From: Symsagittifera roscoffensis
Taxonomy: Eukaryota; Xenacoelomorpha; Acoela; Convolutidae
NCBI RefSeq assembly: GCF_963678635.1
Contig: NC_087065.1
Location: forward strand, 53,137,858-53,201,857
Direction: 5' to 3'
DNA length: 64,000 bases
This document shows, one piece after another, positions 35,100-47,500 of the stretch (the stretch's first letter is position 1; every line of letters begins with the position of its first letter). The position numbers and the translations under genes are program-made. The notes under the pieces were generated by a model. It saw only the letters and a program-made list of their open reading frames with translations. It made no database searches and was not told the DNA's origin.

Positions 35100-38085
35100 A
35101 ACCCATCACCAAAGAAACCCAATGATGGTATCGAGTATGGATCAAACAAGCCATTAACCAAAATTACGATTATTTTGAAGAGATGATTGACATTTACCAT
35201 ATCAAGAAACACCTGAGACAGTTCATCTGCCAGTTTGGGCCTACTTTATCATGCCTCATCATAAAGATTCGAACTCAGAATCGTTTACAACTGACAATAG
35301 CCCGCTTGTACAGGCAATTACACTACAACCAAAGACAAACACTTGAATTAGGTTGAATGGAGAAAAGAAAAAAACTATTCACCACTGGAAAACTATGGTT
35401 GGAACTGGGCGGTAAAAATTCCTACTGGCTTACACATCATAAAAATTTGCCAGGCACCACCAAAAACGCAGAGTATGAACAGACAAACCTAGCAGTTTTA
35501 GAATTTTTCTATTGAAATGACTACATTGGTGCTGCAGATACCGATGAAAGCTGTTAAAAATTCAGAGCAATCTTGACATAGGAGGCTACCACATTTTGGA
35601 CATTGCAAACAACAGCAAAGTTTTCGTGATTGATAAACCCGACAAAGTGGAGGATAACAAACAGAAATTGATCACAGCGTCGAAATTTTTCTTTTCCATA
35701 GGTATCCAGTTTCTGACTTTTTCTAATACCACTGTATGGATACAATTTAGAACCAGTGAAATAAAATCGAATTCGTAAGCCTTCTCCATGGCATAGATCG
35801 CCAGACCAATCCAGTCAAGGCCTCGAGTGTTGATTTTGCAGCAATATCAGCGGCCGCCAAAATATTGAAAATGAGGTCAAAATCAGTCCATCAGATGAAA
35901 AAAATAAGAACTTCTGGAGGAAACCATTATCTAATGCGTTAGTTACAAATAGATTTCAGCAAGTCAATCTTCATCGGAGATGGCTTATGAAGTAGCTATC
36001 TATGTCAAAACAAATTTCAATTTTGCAGCACGGAAGACAGTTTGCGTTACAAGATTTGGATTGGAGTGATTCAACAAAAGCAACAGGTTGAAGAAGATCA
36101 ATTCCAAACAGATTTTTTTTTGTGGGCAGCTGCAAAAAAAACTGAACAAATGGTGCCAGCCGACAATTGCAAACAAATATCGACTCATCAAAAACCAACC
36201 GATTAAAAATCTCGACCAGTGGCAGCGATTGATATAATAAACTGGCAATTTTATTTGGCAAGACCCTCTGGGTAGCAGACAAATTAGGTCTCTTTTTATC
36301 ACAAAGCAAAAGTCTTAAGTAAGCGAATAGAAGCACGATCTCAAAAGGCTATTCGACGATTTCTTCTTCGCCTTTGGGAAACCATGCGAGCAGATAAAAT
36401 CAACAAAATCAAAAGAAAATAGCAAAAATTTGTTTGAAATCAAACTATGGGGATCTTCTAGTAAAACTCTGCGCATCGCAATCTTCGTCGCAAAACTCGC
36501 CCTGAAATTTCAATTGCTTCAACTGCAGTATGCAAAAACTTTAGGAATAATAGTTGAGCAACAAATCAGCTGAATAGAAATTTTTCTAGCCAGGGATTCA
36601 ACCCATCACCACAGAAACCCAATGATGGTATCGAGTATGGATTAAACAAGCCATTAACCGAAATTACGACTACTTTGAAGAGATGATTGACATTTACCAT
36701 ATCGAGAACCACCTGAGACAGTTCATCTGCCAGTTTGGGCCTACTTTATCATGCCTCATCATAAAGAATCGATTACAACTGACAATAGCCTGCTTGTACA
36801 GGCAATTACACTACACCCAAAGACAAACACTTGAATTAGGTCGAATGGAGAAAAGAAAAAACTATTCATCACTGGAGAACTATGGTTGGACCTGGGCGGT
36901 AAAAATTCCTACAAGCTCACACATCATAAAATTTTGCTAGGCACCACCAAAAACGCGGAGTATGAACAGACAAACCTAGCATTTAAGAATTTTTTTATTG
37001 AAATTACTACATTGGTGCTGCAGATACCGATGAAAGCTGTTAAAAATTCAGAGCAATCTTGACATAGGAGGCTATCACATTTTGGACATTGCAAACAACA
37101 GCAAAGTTGTCGTGATTGATAAACCCGACAAAGTGGAGGAAAACAAACAGAAATTGATCACAGCGTCGAAGCCTTTTTTTCACATAGGTATGCAGTTCCT
37201 GATTTTTTCTAATACCACTGTATGGATACAATTTAGAATCAGTAAAACAAAATCGAATCCGTAAGCCTTTTCTATGGCATAGAGCACCAGACCAAGCCAG
37301 CCAAAGCCTCGAGTGTCGATTTTGCAGCAATATCAAAGGCCGCCAAAATATTGAAAATGAGGTCAAAATCAGTCCATCTGATATAAAAATAAGAACTTCT
37401 GGAGGAAACCATGATCTAATGCATTAGTTTACAAACAGACTTCAGCAAGTTGATCTTCATCGGAGATAGTTATGGAGTAGCTATCTATGCCAGAACATTT
37501 TTCAACTTTCACTTTTGCAGCAAGGAAGACAGTTTGCGTTACAAGGTTTGGGTTGGAGCAATTCAATAAAAGCAACCGTTTGAAGAAGATGAATTCTAAA
37601 CAGATTTTCTTAATTTTGTGACCAGCTGCAAAACTAAAACTGAAAAAAAGGTGCCAGCCGACAATTGCAAACAAATATCGACTCATCAAAAACCAACCAA
37701 ATAAAAATTTCGAAAGTAGCAGCGATTGATATAAGAAAAACATGCAACTTTTTGGCAAGACCCACTGGGTAGCAAACAAATTAGGTCTCTTTTTAGCACA
37801 AAACAAAAGTCTTAAGTAAGCGAATAGAAGCACGGTCTCAAATGTCTATTCAAAGATTTCTTCTTGGCCTTTCGCAAACCATGCGAGCAGGTAAAATCAA
37901 CAACATCAAAAGGAAATAGCAAAAGTTTGTTTGAAATCAACCTATGGGGATCTGCTAGCAAAACTCTGCTCATTGCAACCTTTGTCGCAAAACTCGCCCT
38001 GAAATTTCAATTGCTTCAACTGCAGTATGCAAAAGCTTTAGGAATCATAGGTGAGCAACAAATTAGCTGAATAGAATTTATTCTA
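35100..38085 (-). repeat. Family U array, inverted block, units 4 and 5
   Basis: Two more units in the same order of blocks. The GATAAACCCGACAAAGTGGAGG block lies at about 35630 and 37115, a spacing of 1486 bp. Parts of units 3 and 4 (34.4-35.0 and 35.9-36.5 kb) are nearly identical, so some units were copied or converted recently. Repeated minus-strand ORFs at 35971-36336 and plus-strand ORFs at 36683-36940 have no recognised domain. Confidence 0.7.
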
Positions 38086-38089
38086 GCCA

Positions 38090-40420
38090 GTCATTCAACC
38101 CATCACCACATTAATCCAATGATGGTATCGAGTATGCTTCGAAGAAGCCGTTAACCAAAATAACGATTACTTCGAAGTGATGATTGGCACTTGCCATATC
38201 GATAAACACCTGAGACAGATCATCTGCCTGTTTGGACCTACTTTTTCATGCCTCATCATAAAAATTCGAACTCAGAATCGATTACAACTGAAAATAGCCT
38301 ACTTGTACAGGCAATTACACTACACTCAATGACACATGCTTGTATTAGCTCGACTGGACAGGAGAAAAAAACGATTTATTTGAGAACTATCGTTTGAATT
38401 GAGCGGTAAAACTTCCTATTGGCTTAAACATCAAAACAATTTGTTAGGCACCAACAAAAAAGCAGATAATGAATACAAACCTAGCAGTTTAAGAATTTTT
38501 CTATTGGGATGATTACATTGGTGCTGCAGATAGCGAGGAAATACCCATCAGAAAGCCGTTAAAAACTAAAAGCAATCTTGACATAGCAGGCTAGCACATT
38601 TTGGACGATGCAAATAACAGCAAAGTTGTCGTGATTGATAAAACCGACAAAGTGGGTGAAAATGAACAGAAATTGATAACACCGTCGAAAGTTTTCTTTT
38701 CCATAGGTATCCAGTTTCTGATTTTTTTTAATACCACTGTATGGTTACAATTTAGAACCAGTGAAACAAAATCGAATTTGTAAGCCTTCTCCATGGCATA
38801 GACCACCAGACCAAACCAGCCAAGGCCTCGAGTGTTGATTTTGCAGCAAAATCAGCGGCCGCCAAAATATTGAAAATGAGGTCAAAATCAGTCCATCAGA
38901 TGAAAAACATAAGAACTTCTGGAGGAAACTATTATCTAATGTTTTAGTTAAAAATAGATTTCTGCCAGTCGATCTTCATCGGAGATGGCTTATGGAGTAA
39001 CTATCTATGCCAGAACAACTTTCACTTTTGCAGCGAGGAAGACAGTTTGCATTACAAGATTTGGATTTGAATGATTCAATAAAAGCAACCGTTGAAGAAG
39101 ATCAATTCCAAACAGATTTTCTACTTTTGTGGCCAGCTGCAATGCTAAAACTCAAAAAATGTTGCCAGCCGACAATTAAAAAAAAAATTTCGACTCATCA
39201 AAAACCAGCCGATTAAAAATCTCTACCAGTAGCAGCGGTTGATTTATAAAGTTTGCAATTTTTTGGCGAGACCCTCTCGGTAGCAGACAAACCAAGTTTC
39301 TTTTGAGCACAAAACAAATTTCTTGAGGCAAACCAATAGAAACACGATCTCAAATTTCCAATCGACGAATTCATTTTGGCCTTTCGGAAACCATGCGAGC
39401 AGATAAAAATCAACAAAATCAAAAGAAAATAGCAGAAGTTTGTTTGGAATCGAACTATTGGGATCTTCTGGTAAAACTCTGCTCATAGCTATCTTTGTCG
39501 CAAAACTCGCCCTGAAATTTCAATTGCAAAACTTTAGGGTTCATAGGGGAGCGAGAAACCAGCTAGGAGAAATTTATCCCAGCCACCAAGGAGTCAACCC
39601 ATCACCACAATAATCCTATGGTGGTATCGAATATGGACCGAATCAATGTGCTACAACAAAGGTAATCCACTACTCGGTAGTTACAGAGCAGTTTTCATTT
39701 GCTTTGTTTCTAGAGCAATCAACTTGAATAATTCAAAAATTTTGGGCATCGAAGAATGGCTGCAGCTTATTTGAAAGTTCTTTTTCCAAAGAGGATGCTC
39801 CAAGCAGATCTTCTTCGATAAAAGAGCGGTTTGCATCGAACCAGTAAGCGAGCCGTTAAGAGACAACTACAAGTCAAACACAAAACTGACAGCCCCTCCG
39901 TGATCACGTTCGACTTAGATATCAATTGGAATGCTATTCCTGCGAGGGCTCCAAGATGTGGATATTTATAGGATGCTGCCTGCTGTTAAGTCGGATCAAA
40001 TAAGTTGAGTCGGAGAAAATTTGGAGCAAACAAATCACTTTCTTCGATGATAAGTATATTTGTTTTTAAGTAAACTCAATCAAAACGCATATTGTTTTCT
40101 TTCTTTTTCTCAATATGTAGTAAACGAATCATCTTTAATTGTAAGCTGAATGAACTGAAGTAAATTTAACGAGAAATGTTATTATGGTTTGCAGCACCCA
40201 TTTGAAGTAATACAAGTTCTCAAGTATTTTTCAAGTAGTCAGGCGGGATCATACTTCTAAGCGAGCTTTTGAATGGTATTAATCGAAAACGGTGGAACCA
40301 GACTTCTAAACGAGCACTATCAATCGAAACCTTTTCGAATTTCAAAACCTCACAACAAAATTCTCTATAAATCCAAAAAAGGCAAATTATTATAACAAAC
40401 TTCCAGGCCACCTAATTGGT
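38090..40420 (-). repeat. Family U array, inverted block, unit 6 and terminal part
   Basis: Unit 6 is more diverged. After 39.6 kb come sequences found only once in this block. The stretch 40230-40340 (GGCGGGATCATACTTCTAAGC...AGACTTCTAAACGAGCAC) is the complement of the TCGTTTAGAAGT..GATCCCGCC block at 15990-16060. It matches the 5' part of copy A and marks the outer end of the inverted block. Confidence 0.65.
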
Positions 40421-40921
40421 GCGATATATATCTCATAGAGTCTGCACTTCTCATACTTCTTGAACCAATGAATAATCTTGAATCATCGACAATACACTCA
40501 TGGTATCCTTGAGACATCTCCGCGTTTGCTCTTATTAGCCATACAACGATTGAATGATATGAAACTCTTGCCAATCTGAGCAAATTGTTACAGCAAACGA
40601 CCGGTCAGCTACCCTTGTCTGTTTGCTTACTTACACTGCCACTACATGTTTGTTTACATACACTGTAGATGATGTTTGCTGTAGAATAAAGAAATCTTCG
40701 GCGACACGACCAAAGACTTGGTAATACGGGGTAGAACATATCGCTCATTTTTCGAACAAGACCTAAGTTTTTCTACATCGGATAAAAATGTGCTGTGCTT
40801 GGGAACCAAAATTTGGCTCTGAACGGCGGAAATAGATTTTTTATTACCAACGTCTTTGAGGCCGTTCAGAGCACTTTTTGGATGCCCACGAGAATATTGC
40901 ATTTATTTGATTATTCAGTTT

Positions 40922-41055
40922 CTATGTCGCGCCAAATATGGTTCTTTGTTAATCATATGTAGCGCCATCATATATGTTTCCATGGTATCCATACGTCGCG
41001 CCATGCATGGTACCATAGTAACCATACGTCGCGCCATGCATGATACCATAGTAAC
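40922..41055. repeat. Minisatellite, about 33-bp unit, four copies
   Basis: Repeats of CCATACGTCGCGCCATGCATGG..CCATAGTAA with spacing 33/36/33 bp, the last two nearly identical. The unit contains the palindrome CCATGCATGG. The array is interrupted at its right end by a hAT-type MITE. Confidence 0.8.
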
Positions 41056-41484
41056 CAGGGGCGGATCTATGATTTTCTCGAGGGGGGGCGGATTTTCAAA
41101 AAATTTTCCAAAATTTTGACGACTTTTTTTTTTTTTTAGGTCGACCAAATTGATTTTTCGAGCTCTCCCAAAGCACTGTTTTGCCCCTATTTTGGCAAAG
41201 TTTTCTGCGCCGCAGGCAAATTTTTCAAAAAACAGTCAAAAAAAGCCGTTTTTGGGCACTTTTTGAAAATTTTTGACAAAAAAATAGCGTTTTTTTGGCG
41301 CGCGCTCCCCCTCAAAGTTAGTATATATTGGCGCCGAAGGCGCCTTTAGAAAAATTTTAGGGTCGGTCGGCCAAAAATGGATTTCTGAAAAAGTATCAAA
41401 GGGGGGACCCTTTGGGTCGGCAGGGGGTCGAATCCCTGAGAGGGGGCGTCCGCCCCCCCGCCCCCCTTCCTAAATCCGCCCCTG
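41056..41484. mobile_element. hAT-type MITE with perfect 8-bp target duplication
   Basis: A 429-bp element with terminal inverted repeats CAGGGGCGGATCTA and, at the right end, TAAATCCGCCCCTG (13 of 14 match). It is flanked by direct 8-bp duplications ATAGTAAC (41048-41055 and 41485-41492). An 8-bp duplication and CAGGGG-type tips are the hAT superfamily pattern. It encodes no transposase, so it was moved by an enzyme from elsewhere. Internal features include GGGGGGCGGACGCCCCC-type GC-rich subterminal sequence and GGCGCGCGCTCCCC. Confidence 0.85.
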
Positions 41485-41589
41485 ATAGTAACCATACATT
41501 GCAAGCTTCCATGGTGACATATAAATTTTCAACATCCCTAGTAAAAGTATCAATATTGTTTAATTTGAAGTCCCCCATAGTTTAAAAAA

Positions 41590-41705
41590 TGTGGAATCAT
41601 ACGTCGCGTCATGCATGGAAAATGTGTTATTTTAACATAAAAATACGTCGGCAATTTTTCATGGCTTCCATGGAACCATGCATGGTGCGACGTATGGTTG
41701 CACAT
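41590..41705. repeat. Second minisatellite patch in inverted arrangement
   Basis: CATACGTCGCGTCATGCATGG (about 41598) and its complement CCATGCATGGTGCGACGTATGG (about 41680) flank 60 bp. This is the same unit as at 40.9 kb but facing itself. Confidence 0.6.
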
Positions 41706-42554
41706 TTTGGTCAACCCGGGCTAGCCTCAAATCGCCATTTCTGAGAAGTTTCTCAAGTCCCCTTGTCTCTCAACTACTAGCAGTAGTCAGATCGTGAATT
41801 GCCACCAGGTGTTCCGAATACTCATATAAGTTGACCAACAAATGGAATCCCAATGTAAAGACCAGTTTGAATAAACTCCCGGCGTGGCGTTTTGAATCCA
41901 TTTGGGGTGGATATTGGATTTCGAAACATAAGACGAGCACCTCGACCCGGGGCACTCCTGTGTTTCCGGCAATTTCTTCCACCTCATAAACATCTCGCTT
42001 GTAGTGAGGTACTGATACTTGAGTTTATAGGGCTATAGCTATACTGGCTCAATCAAACTTGTCCATCCAACAACCAGCAAAAACGAATAAACTCTACAAA
42101 AAGACGTCAGCAAACGCAAGTAGATGGATGATGTGTTTATAGCACACAATCAATTGACCGACTGAAGTTTATCTTACATGAGTATCGAGAAAAACTTTGC
42201 AAAAAAAAATCGAAATTTATGAAAAAAAAATTTTTTTTTTTGCAAAATTTTGTTTAGGCGACCATAGCCTCATCAAAGAAAGCGATTTACCAGGGTTGGT
42301 GCTCTAGCCTTGTATCTGAATAGCAAAAACGGTTCTCCGCAGCACCTTAATATTGTTCGCAAAATTTTTTGTCATGTTAAGATAGGAAAAAAAAGTCGCT
42401 TTTTATGGCTGTTTTATTGATTCTTTTTTCAATCCGAATGAAACTTTTGAGCTTTGATATTGTAAATTTTGGCTTTCCACAGTCGTTGGAAAAAATGTTT
42501 TATGATTTCATGTCATTCAAACTATTTTCAAGTGGTTATAAAAATGTCTCAAGT

Positions 42555-42645
42555 ACCTATTGAGCTATCTAATCCTCCCATCCCCCCCACCATGCAAGAA
42601 TGGGGGGGGGGGGGGGGGGGGGGGTGGAGATTGCTCAATTGATCC
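42555..42645. repeat. Imperfect hairpin with a 23-G run
   Basis: The left arm ATTGAGCTATCTAATCC..CCATCCCCCCCACC pairs with the right arm G23 (42602-42624) plus GTGGAGATTGCTCAAT. The G run can also form G-quadruplexes. Confidence 0.6.
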
Positions 42646-43080
42646 CAACCAGGTAGGGGCCCTTGATTCTTTTCCTTTTACTTCCACTCCTTTCTGACAC
42701 CCAAGCATAACCTGATGGGTCTGCTGGCTTACTAGGGCATGTCCCAGCCTCCATCCAATCACGAGAGAGACCCCCTTATTTCCTTTCCTTTTGTTTCCAC
42801 TCGTCTTCGTTACACAACATTAATTCTGTGAAGAAAGAAATCCAGGTCTTGCAAAGAAACCGGGCCACAAGAAAACAATCCCTGGGGCCAATTTTTTTCT
42901 TACTGTGATATATAGATCCCCTGCGCATTCGGACGACGGAACATCCATGGTCTACTCAACCTCTAAATTACTTCAAGATCACTTATATTTAACAGCGTCC
43001 CGTCCATCATCACCTGTTTGAATAGTCTTTCTTGTTACGAGATTCAAAACAGACCCTGGTCTTATCTTCTCTTTTCAGAG

Positions 43081-43085
<5 letters not shown>

Positions 43086-43123
<38 letters not shown>
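43086..43123. repeat. (CT)n microsatellite
   Basis: An uninterrupted run of about 19 CT dinucleotides. Confidence 0.95.
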
Positions 43124-43125
<2 letters not shown>

Positions 43126-43422
43126 TTCAACTTTTTGTTCGCGAATCTCGTAACCTTCTCCAGTTTTGTCTCGTCCTCCAGCTGCCAGAGGAGTCTCTCG
43201 TCACCTTGATGGGGTAACTAAGCTTCATAGGCAGACAATCAGCATTTTATCAGCGCAGGTAATCAAACCTTTATCAGAATGCTTGCAAGTATCAATCTCG
43301 AGACACACAACACATCTCCTCTTCGTGCGACGATAACGCAAACCTCCTCTTGCACCCAGGCATTGAATACCAGCTACTCCAGTGGTTTCAATCTTTGTTT
43401 TACTCGCCTTAGACCTTAAAAA

Positions 43423-43738
43423 CAGGGGCGGATTTAAGGGGGCCGGTGGGGCGGACGCCCCCTTTTTTTCAGCGATTCGACCCCCTCACCAACCAAAGTG
43501 TCCCCCCTTTGGTATCATTGTATGACCTCCATTTCAGGCCGACAAACCCTAAAACATTTAAAGGCGAGTTTGGCACCAATATATTTTAATTTTAAAGGGG
43601 AGCGAGCGCCAAAAAATGCAAATTTTTGGTCGAAATTTTCCAGAAAGTGCCCGTAAACGGGATTTTTTTACGCGTTTTTCAAAAAAATTTGGGTCGACAA
43701 AAATTTCGAAAGTTTTCAAAAATCTGCTTCTGCCCCGT
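43423..43738. mobile_element. hAT-type MITE, second member, right end lost
   Basis: It starts CAGGGGCGGATTTA and follows the 41-kb element read from its other end: GGGGCGGACGCCCCC, then ATTCGACCCCCT, then AGGCGAGTTTGGCACC, then GGGGAGCGAGCGCC. The right end is degraded near TCTGCTTCTGCCCC and no matching tip or target duplication is visible. Confidence 0.65.
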
Positions 43739-44599
43739 TTTTTATTTGACGCATACTTTAACATATACTATTTGATTACAGTCAATGGTAAAGAACAAAC
43801 CAAAGATGAATTTCAAAATTTAAAGTTTTTATAAATTTTTTCTTACCATTAAATTTAGCGGTTGCAGTTTAGGGACATGAGTTAGTTTGACAATGTGTTT
43901 AATCAATTAATAGTGTTTTTGAAGAGACAAAACGTTTAAATAAAATGTTCCTGGAGATTAATGTAAAAAGTGGAATCAACAAATTATAAAATCAAGCAAC
44001 AAAAAAAGAACAAAGTAGCTGCGAAAATCACGAGCAGCTGGTTATAGCCAGGGTCGTTTGGTGGATTATCTTTCCTCGGTCCTCCGTGCCCTCCATTCTC
44101 AACCAACGTCCCACTCTTGAGCTTCTACTTTTGGCGTTAGACTTTTTGAGGACTGACAGTTTAAGGACTCACATCATCATGTCCAATCGGACAAGATGTT
44201 TTTGCGTCTTTTTCCTTCGTTATCTGAGTCGGCAGAGTATACCACTTAGCTGACGCTATATTCTTATTTTGGTATGTCTTGAAAAATGCCACTTTAAGGA
44301 CATGCAGCTCAATAAGCTCCCTGTGCTCTAAAAGTCATATCATAAAAATTTCCCTGGCAATGATTTTTTGGTGAATCCAAAAGTCTTTAAAGGGCAGGTG
44401 ATTTTTCAAAAGAAAAGATCTTCAATGTCTTCAGTGTCCCTTTTATACTTTACGCAGAAATGTACAAACAAAAACAATTATTCGAAGAGCAAGCAAATCA
44501 ATCCAGCCTCTAGTTTTCTTACAACATTGACCTTGCTTTGTTTAGCTGGTTTGACTACATGTAATAAGAACATTAGCTCAGTCTAGAAAACTCGAACCA

Positions 44600-47500
44600 A
44601 ATGTCCAAATGTCTTAATTGAATCGGTAGCTTATAGGCGTTCTGGAAACTCCCGAAGCTCCAACAAGCGATGACTATCGATGAAAATATTTCCTAACATC
44701 CAGTAGCGGATTTGACACCCTGCCGACTCAAATGTCCCCCTTAGTACTAGTTAAAACATCCACATTTTGCTAATTTGAGAGGAGAGCGCGCGCCGATATA
44801 AGGCAACTTTTGGTCAAATTTTTTCTCCAAAAATGGCCTAAAAAGCCTTTTTTTTCGGCCAGTTTCTTGAAAAATTTGCTTTCGGCTCCTGAGAAAAACT
44901 GTTTTTATTGAAAATGTGGACACAAAAAATTCTTAAAATGATTTGAAAGAGCTTAGAAATCAATTTTCTTTAATCCGAATTTTTTAATGAAAATTGTCCC
45001 TCCTTTTGAGAAAGTCCTAGATCCTCCCCTGCTAACACCCCATGGCTGGCTTTTGTCAACAATGAACTTCATCAAAAACGTGAGATAAAGCTCAATTTAA
45101 ATTTTATTAACATCCTCAAAAATGTCTTTATCATGAAACCAAATAACTAAAGCTTTGTTTTTAATTAGCACGAAGACAGAACTTTGCTTTCTTAAACAAA
45201 AGAATACGATTATCAGCTATAAAGTTCTGAGTTGAATAAAAACTACTATCATAGACACTCTTTTACGGTCAATTCCAATGATCAAAGATAAGAACACAAC
45301 TACTCGTATCAGGTGAGACCTTGAAGGTTCCGACTACTCTTTAACTGGTTTTACGCTGATCAAATCCTTGTTTTGCATCTGTGATATCTTGTAGCTGCGA
45401 AAAGTTACTCAGTTTTGTCTACAATAATACGAACATTTGCTAAATCTAGAAAACTTGGGAAAGCCTAAATCAAACTGATAGATTATAGACATTCTTGAAA
45501 CTCCCGAAGCTCCAACAAGCAGTGATGATCGATGAAAAATATTTCCTAGCAACGAGTTGGGGATTCGACCCCCTGCAGACTCGAAAGTCCTTATTCGGGT
45601 CTATTTAAAACAACCTTTCTTTTCTATTTTACTTGATCCTTAATCATTTCTTAACGCACCCTCAGTATATAATCACTTTGAGGGGAGGGTGCACCGACAT
45701 AACGCAGTTTTTTGGTCGAACTTTTTTCCAAAAAGGGCCAAAAAATCCAACTTTTGGGCAATTTTTTCAAAAATTTGATTGCAGCGCAAAAATAGTGTCA
45801 ATAAAAAATTCTTGAAAATAGCTTCCTCCTACTAATTTGAGTGAGCTCAGAAATCATTTTGCTTTACTCCGAAGGTTTTTTTGAAAATTGCCCCCTTTTG
45901 AGAAAGTCCTAAATCCACTCCTGTTGGCACACCAAGGCTGGCTTTAGCACACAATGAACGCCATCAAAAACATGAGATAAAGCTCAATTTAAATTTTATT
46001 AACATTATCAAGATTGTCACTTATCATGAAACCAAATAAATAAAGCTTTGTTTTTAATTAGCACGAAGACAGAACTTGGCCTTCTCATACAAAAGTATAC
46101 GATTATCAGCTATGAAGTTCTGGGTTGAATAAAAACTACTATCATAGATATTCTTATACTAAATCCATTGATCGTAAATTTGATCTCAAGACTAATCGTA
46201 TCAGGTGAGACCTTGAGGGTTCCGACCCTTTAACTGGTTTTAGGCTGATCAAACTGATGTTTTGCGTCTTTGATATCTTGTAACTGCGAAAAGTTGTGTT
46301 AGTAAGTTTTGGCTACACTAATATGAACCTTTTTTCTGTCTAGAAAAATCGAACAAAATGTTTTAACCAAACCGATAGCTTATAGGCTTTCTTCAAACTT
46401 GCGAAGCTCCAACAAGCAGTGATTATCGATGAAAAAAATTTCCTAACACCGAGTTGTGGATTCGACCTCCTGCCGACTCAAAAATCCCAATTTAGTACTA
46501 ACTAAAAACTGTTCATTTTTGCTAATTTCTCTGCCCTTTTTTATTGCACCTCGGTATATAATTGATTTGAGGGAGAGCGCGCGCCAAAAAAACGCAGCTA
46601 TTACGTCAATTTTTTTTTCAAAAAGGGCCCAAAAAAGAATTTTTTGGCCAATTTCTTCAATAATTTAGTTGCGGTTCATGACACAAATTGTTTTTTTTTT
46701 AAATGGAAGTTTGGTCAAAAGAAGCTTCTTATGGTGATTTGAGAGAGCTTAGAAATCACTTTGCTGTACTCGAGAAAGCGTAGAAATCAATCTGCTGTGC
46801 TCGAATCCTAGATCCGCCCCTGCTAACAGCCCATGATTGGCTATAGTAAGCAATGAACGTCCTCAAAAACGTGAGATAAGGCTCAATTTAATTTTTAAAA
46901 ACATTATCAAAAATGTCATTCATCACAAAGCAAAACAAAAAAATATATTTTTTTAATTTGCACGAAGAACGAACTCAGCCTTTTTAACAACAGAATACAA
47001 AAACCAGCTATGTAGTTCTGAATTGACAAAAACATCAAACAGATGGGTTAATCAGTTTTGACTGCATCTAATAAGTACATTTGATAAGTCGAGAGAAAGC
47101 GAATCAACTGCTTCAATTGAACCGGTAGCTTACAGGGTTTCTTGAAACTCCCGAAGCTCCAAAAAGCATTGATTATCGATGAAAAAAGATTCCGAACACC
47201 CAGTAGGGGATTCGATCCCCCGCCGAATCAAAAATCCATATTTGGTACTTGTTGAAATGTCCACTTTTTGCTAAATTACCTGACCCTAAAATTTTTCTGA
47301 GGGCACCCTCAGCCTATACTTACTTTGAGAGAGCGCGCGCCGATATAATGAAATTTTTGGGTCATTTTTTTCCATAAATGGACTAAAAATGCATTTTTTT
47401 GGCCAACTTTTTCAAAACATTGCTTGCGGCTCCTGAGAAAAAAATGTTTTTTTTGGTGAATTTGGTCAAAATAAAAAATCTTAAAGTGATATGAGAGAGC

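Noticed and set aside
40922-41055. CRISPR-like array
   Set aside because: Units are contiguous with no unique spacers, and the genome is eukaryotic.
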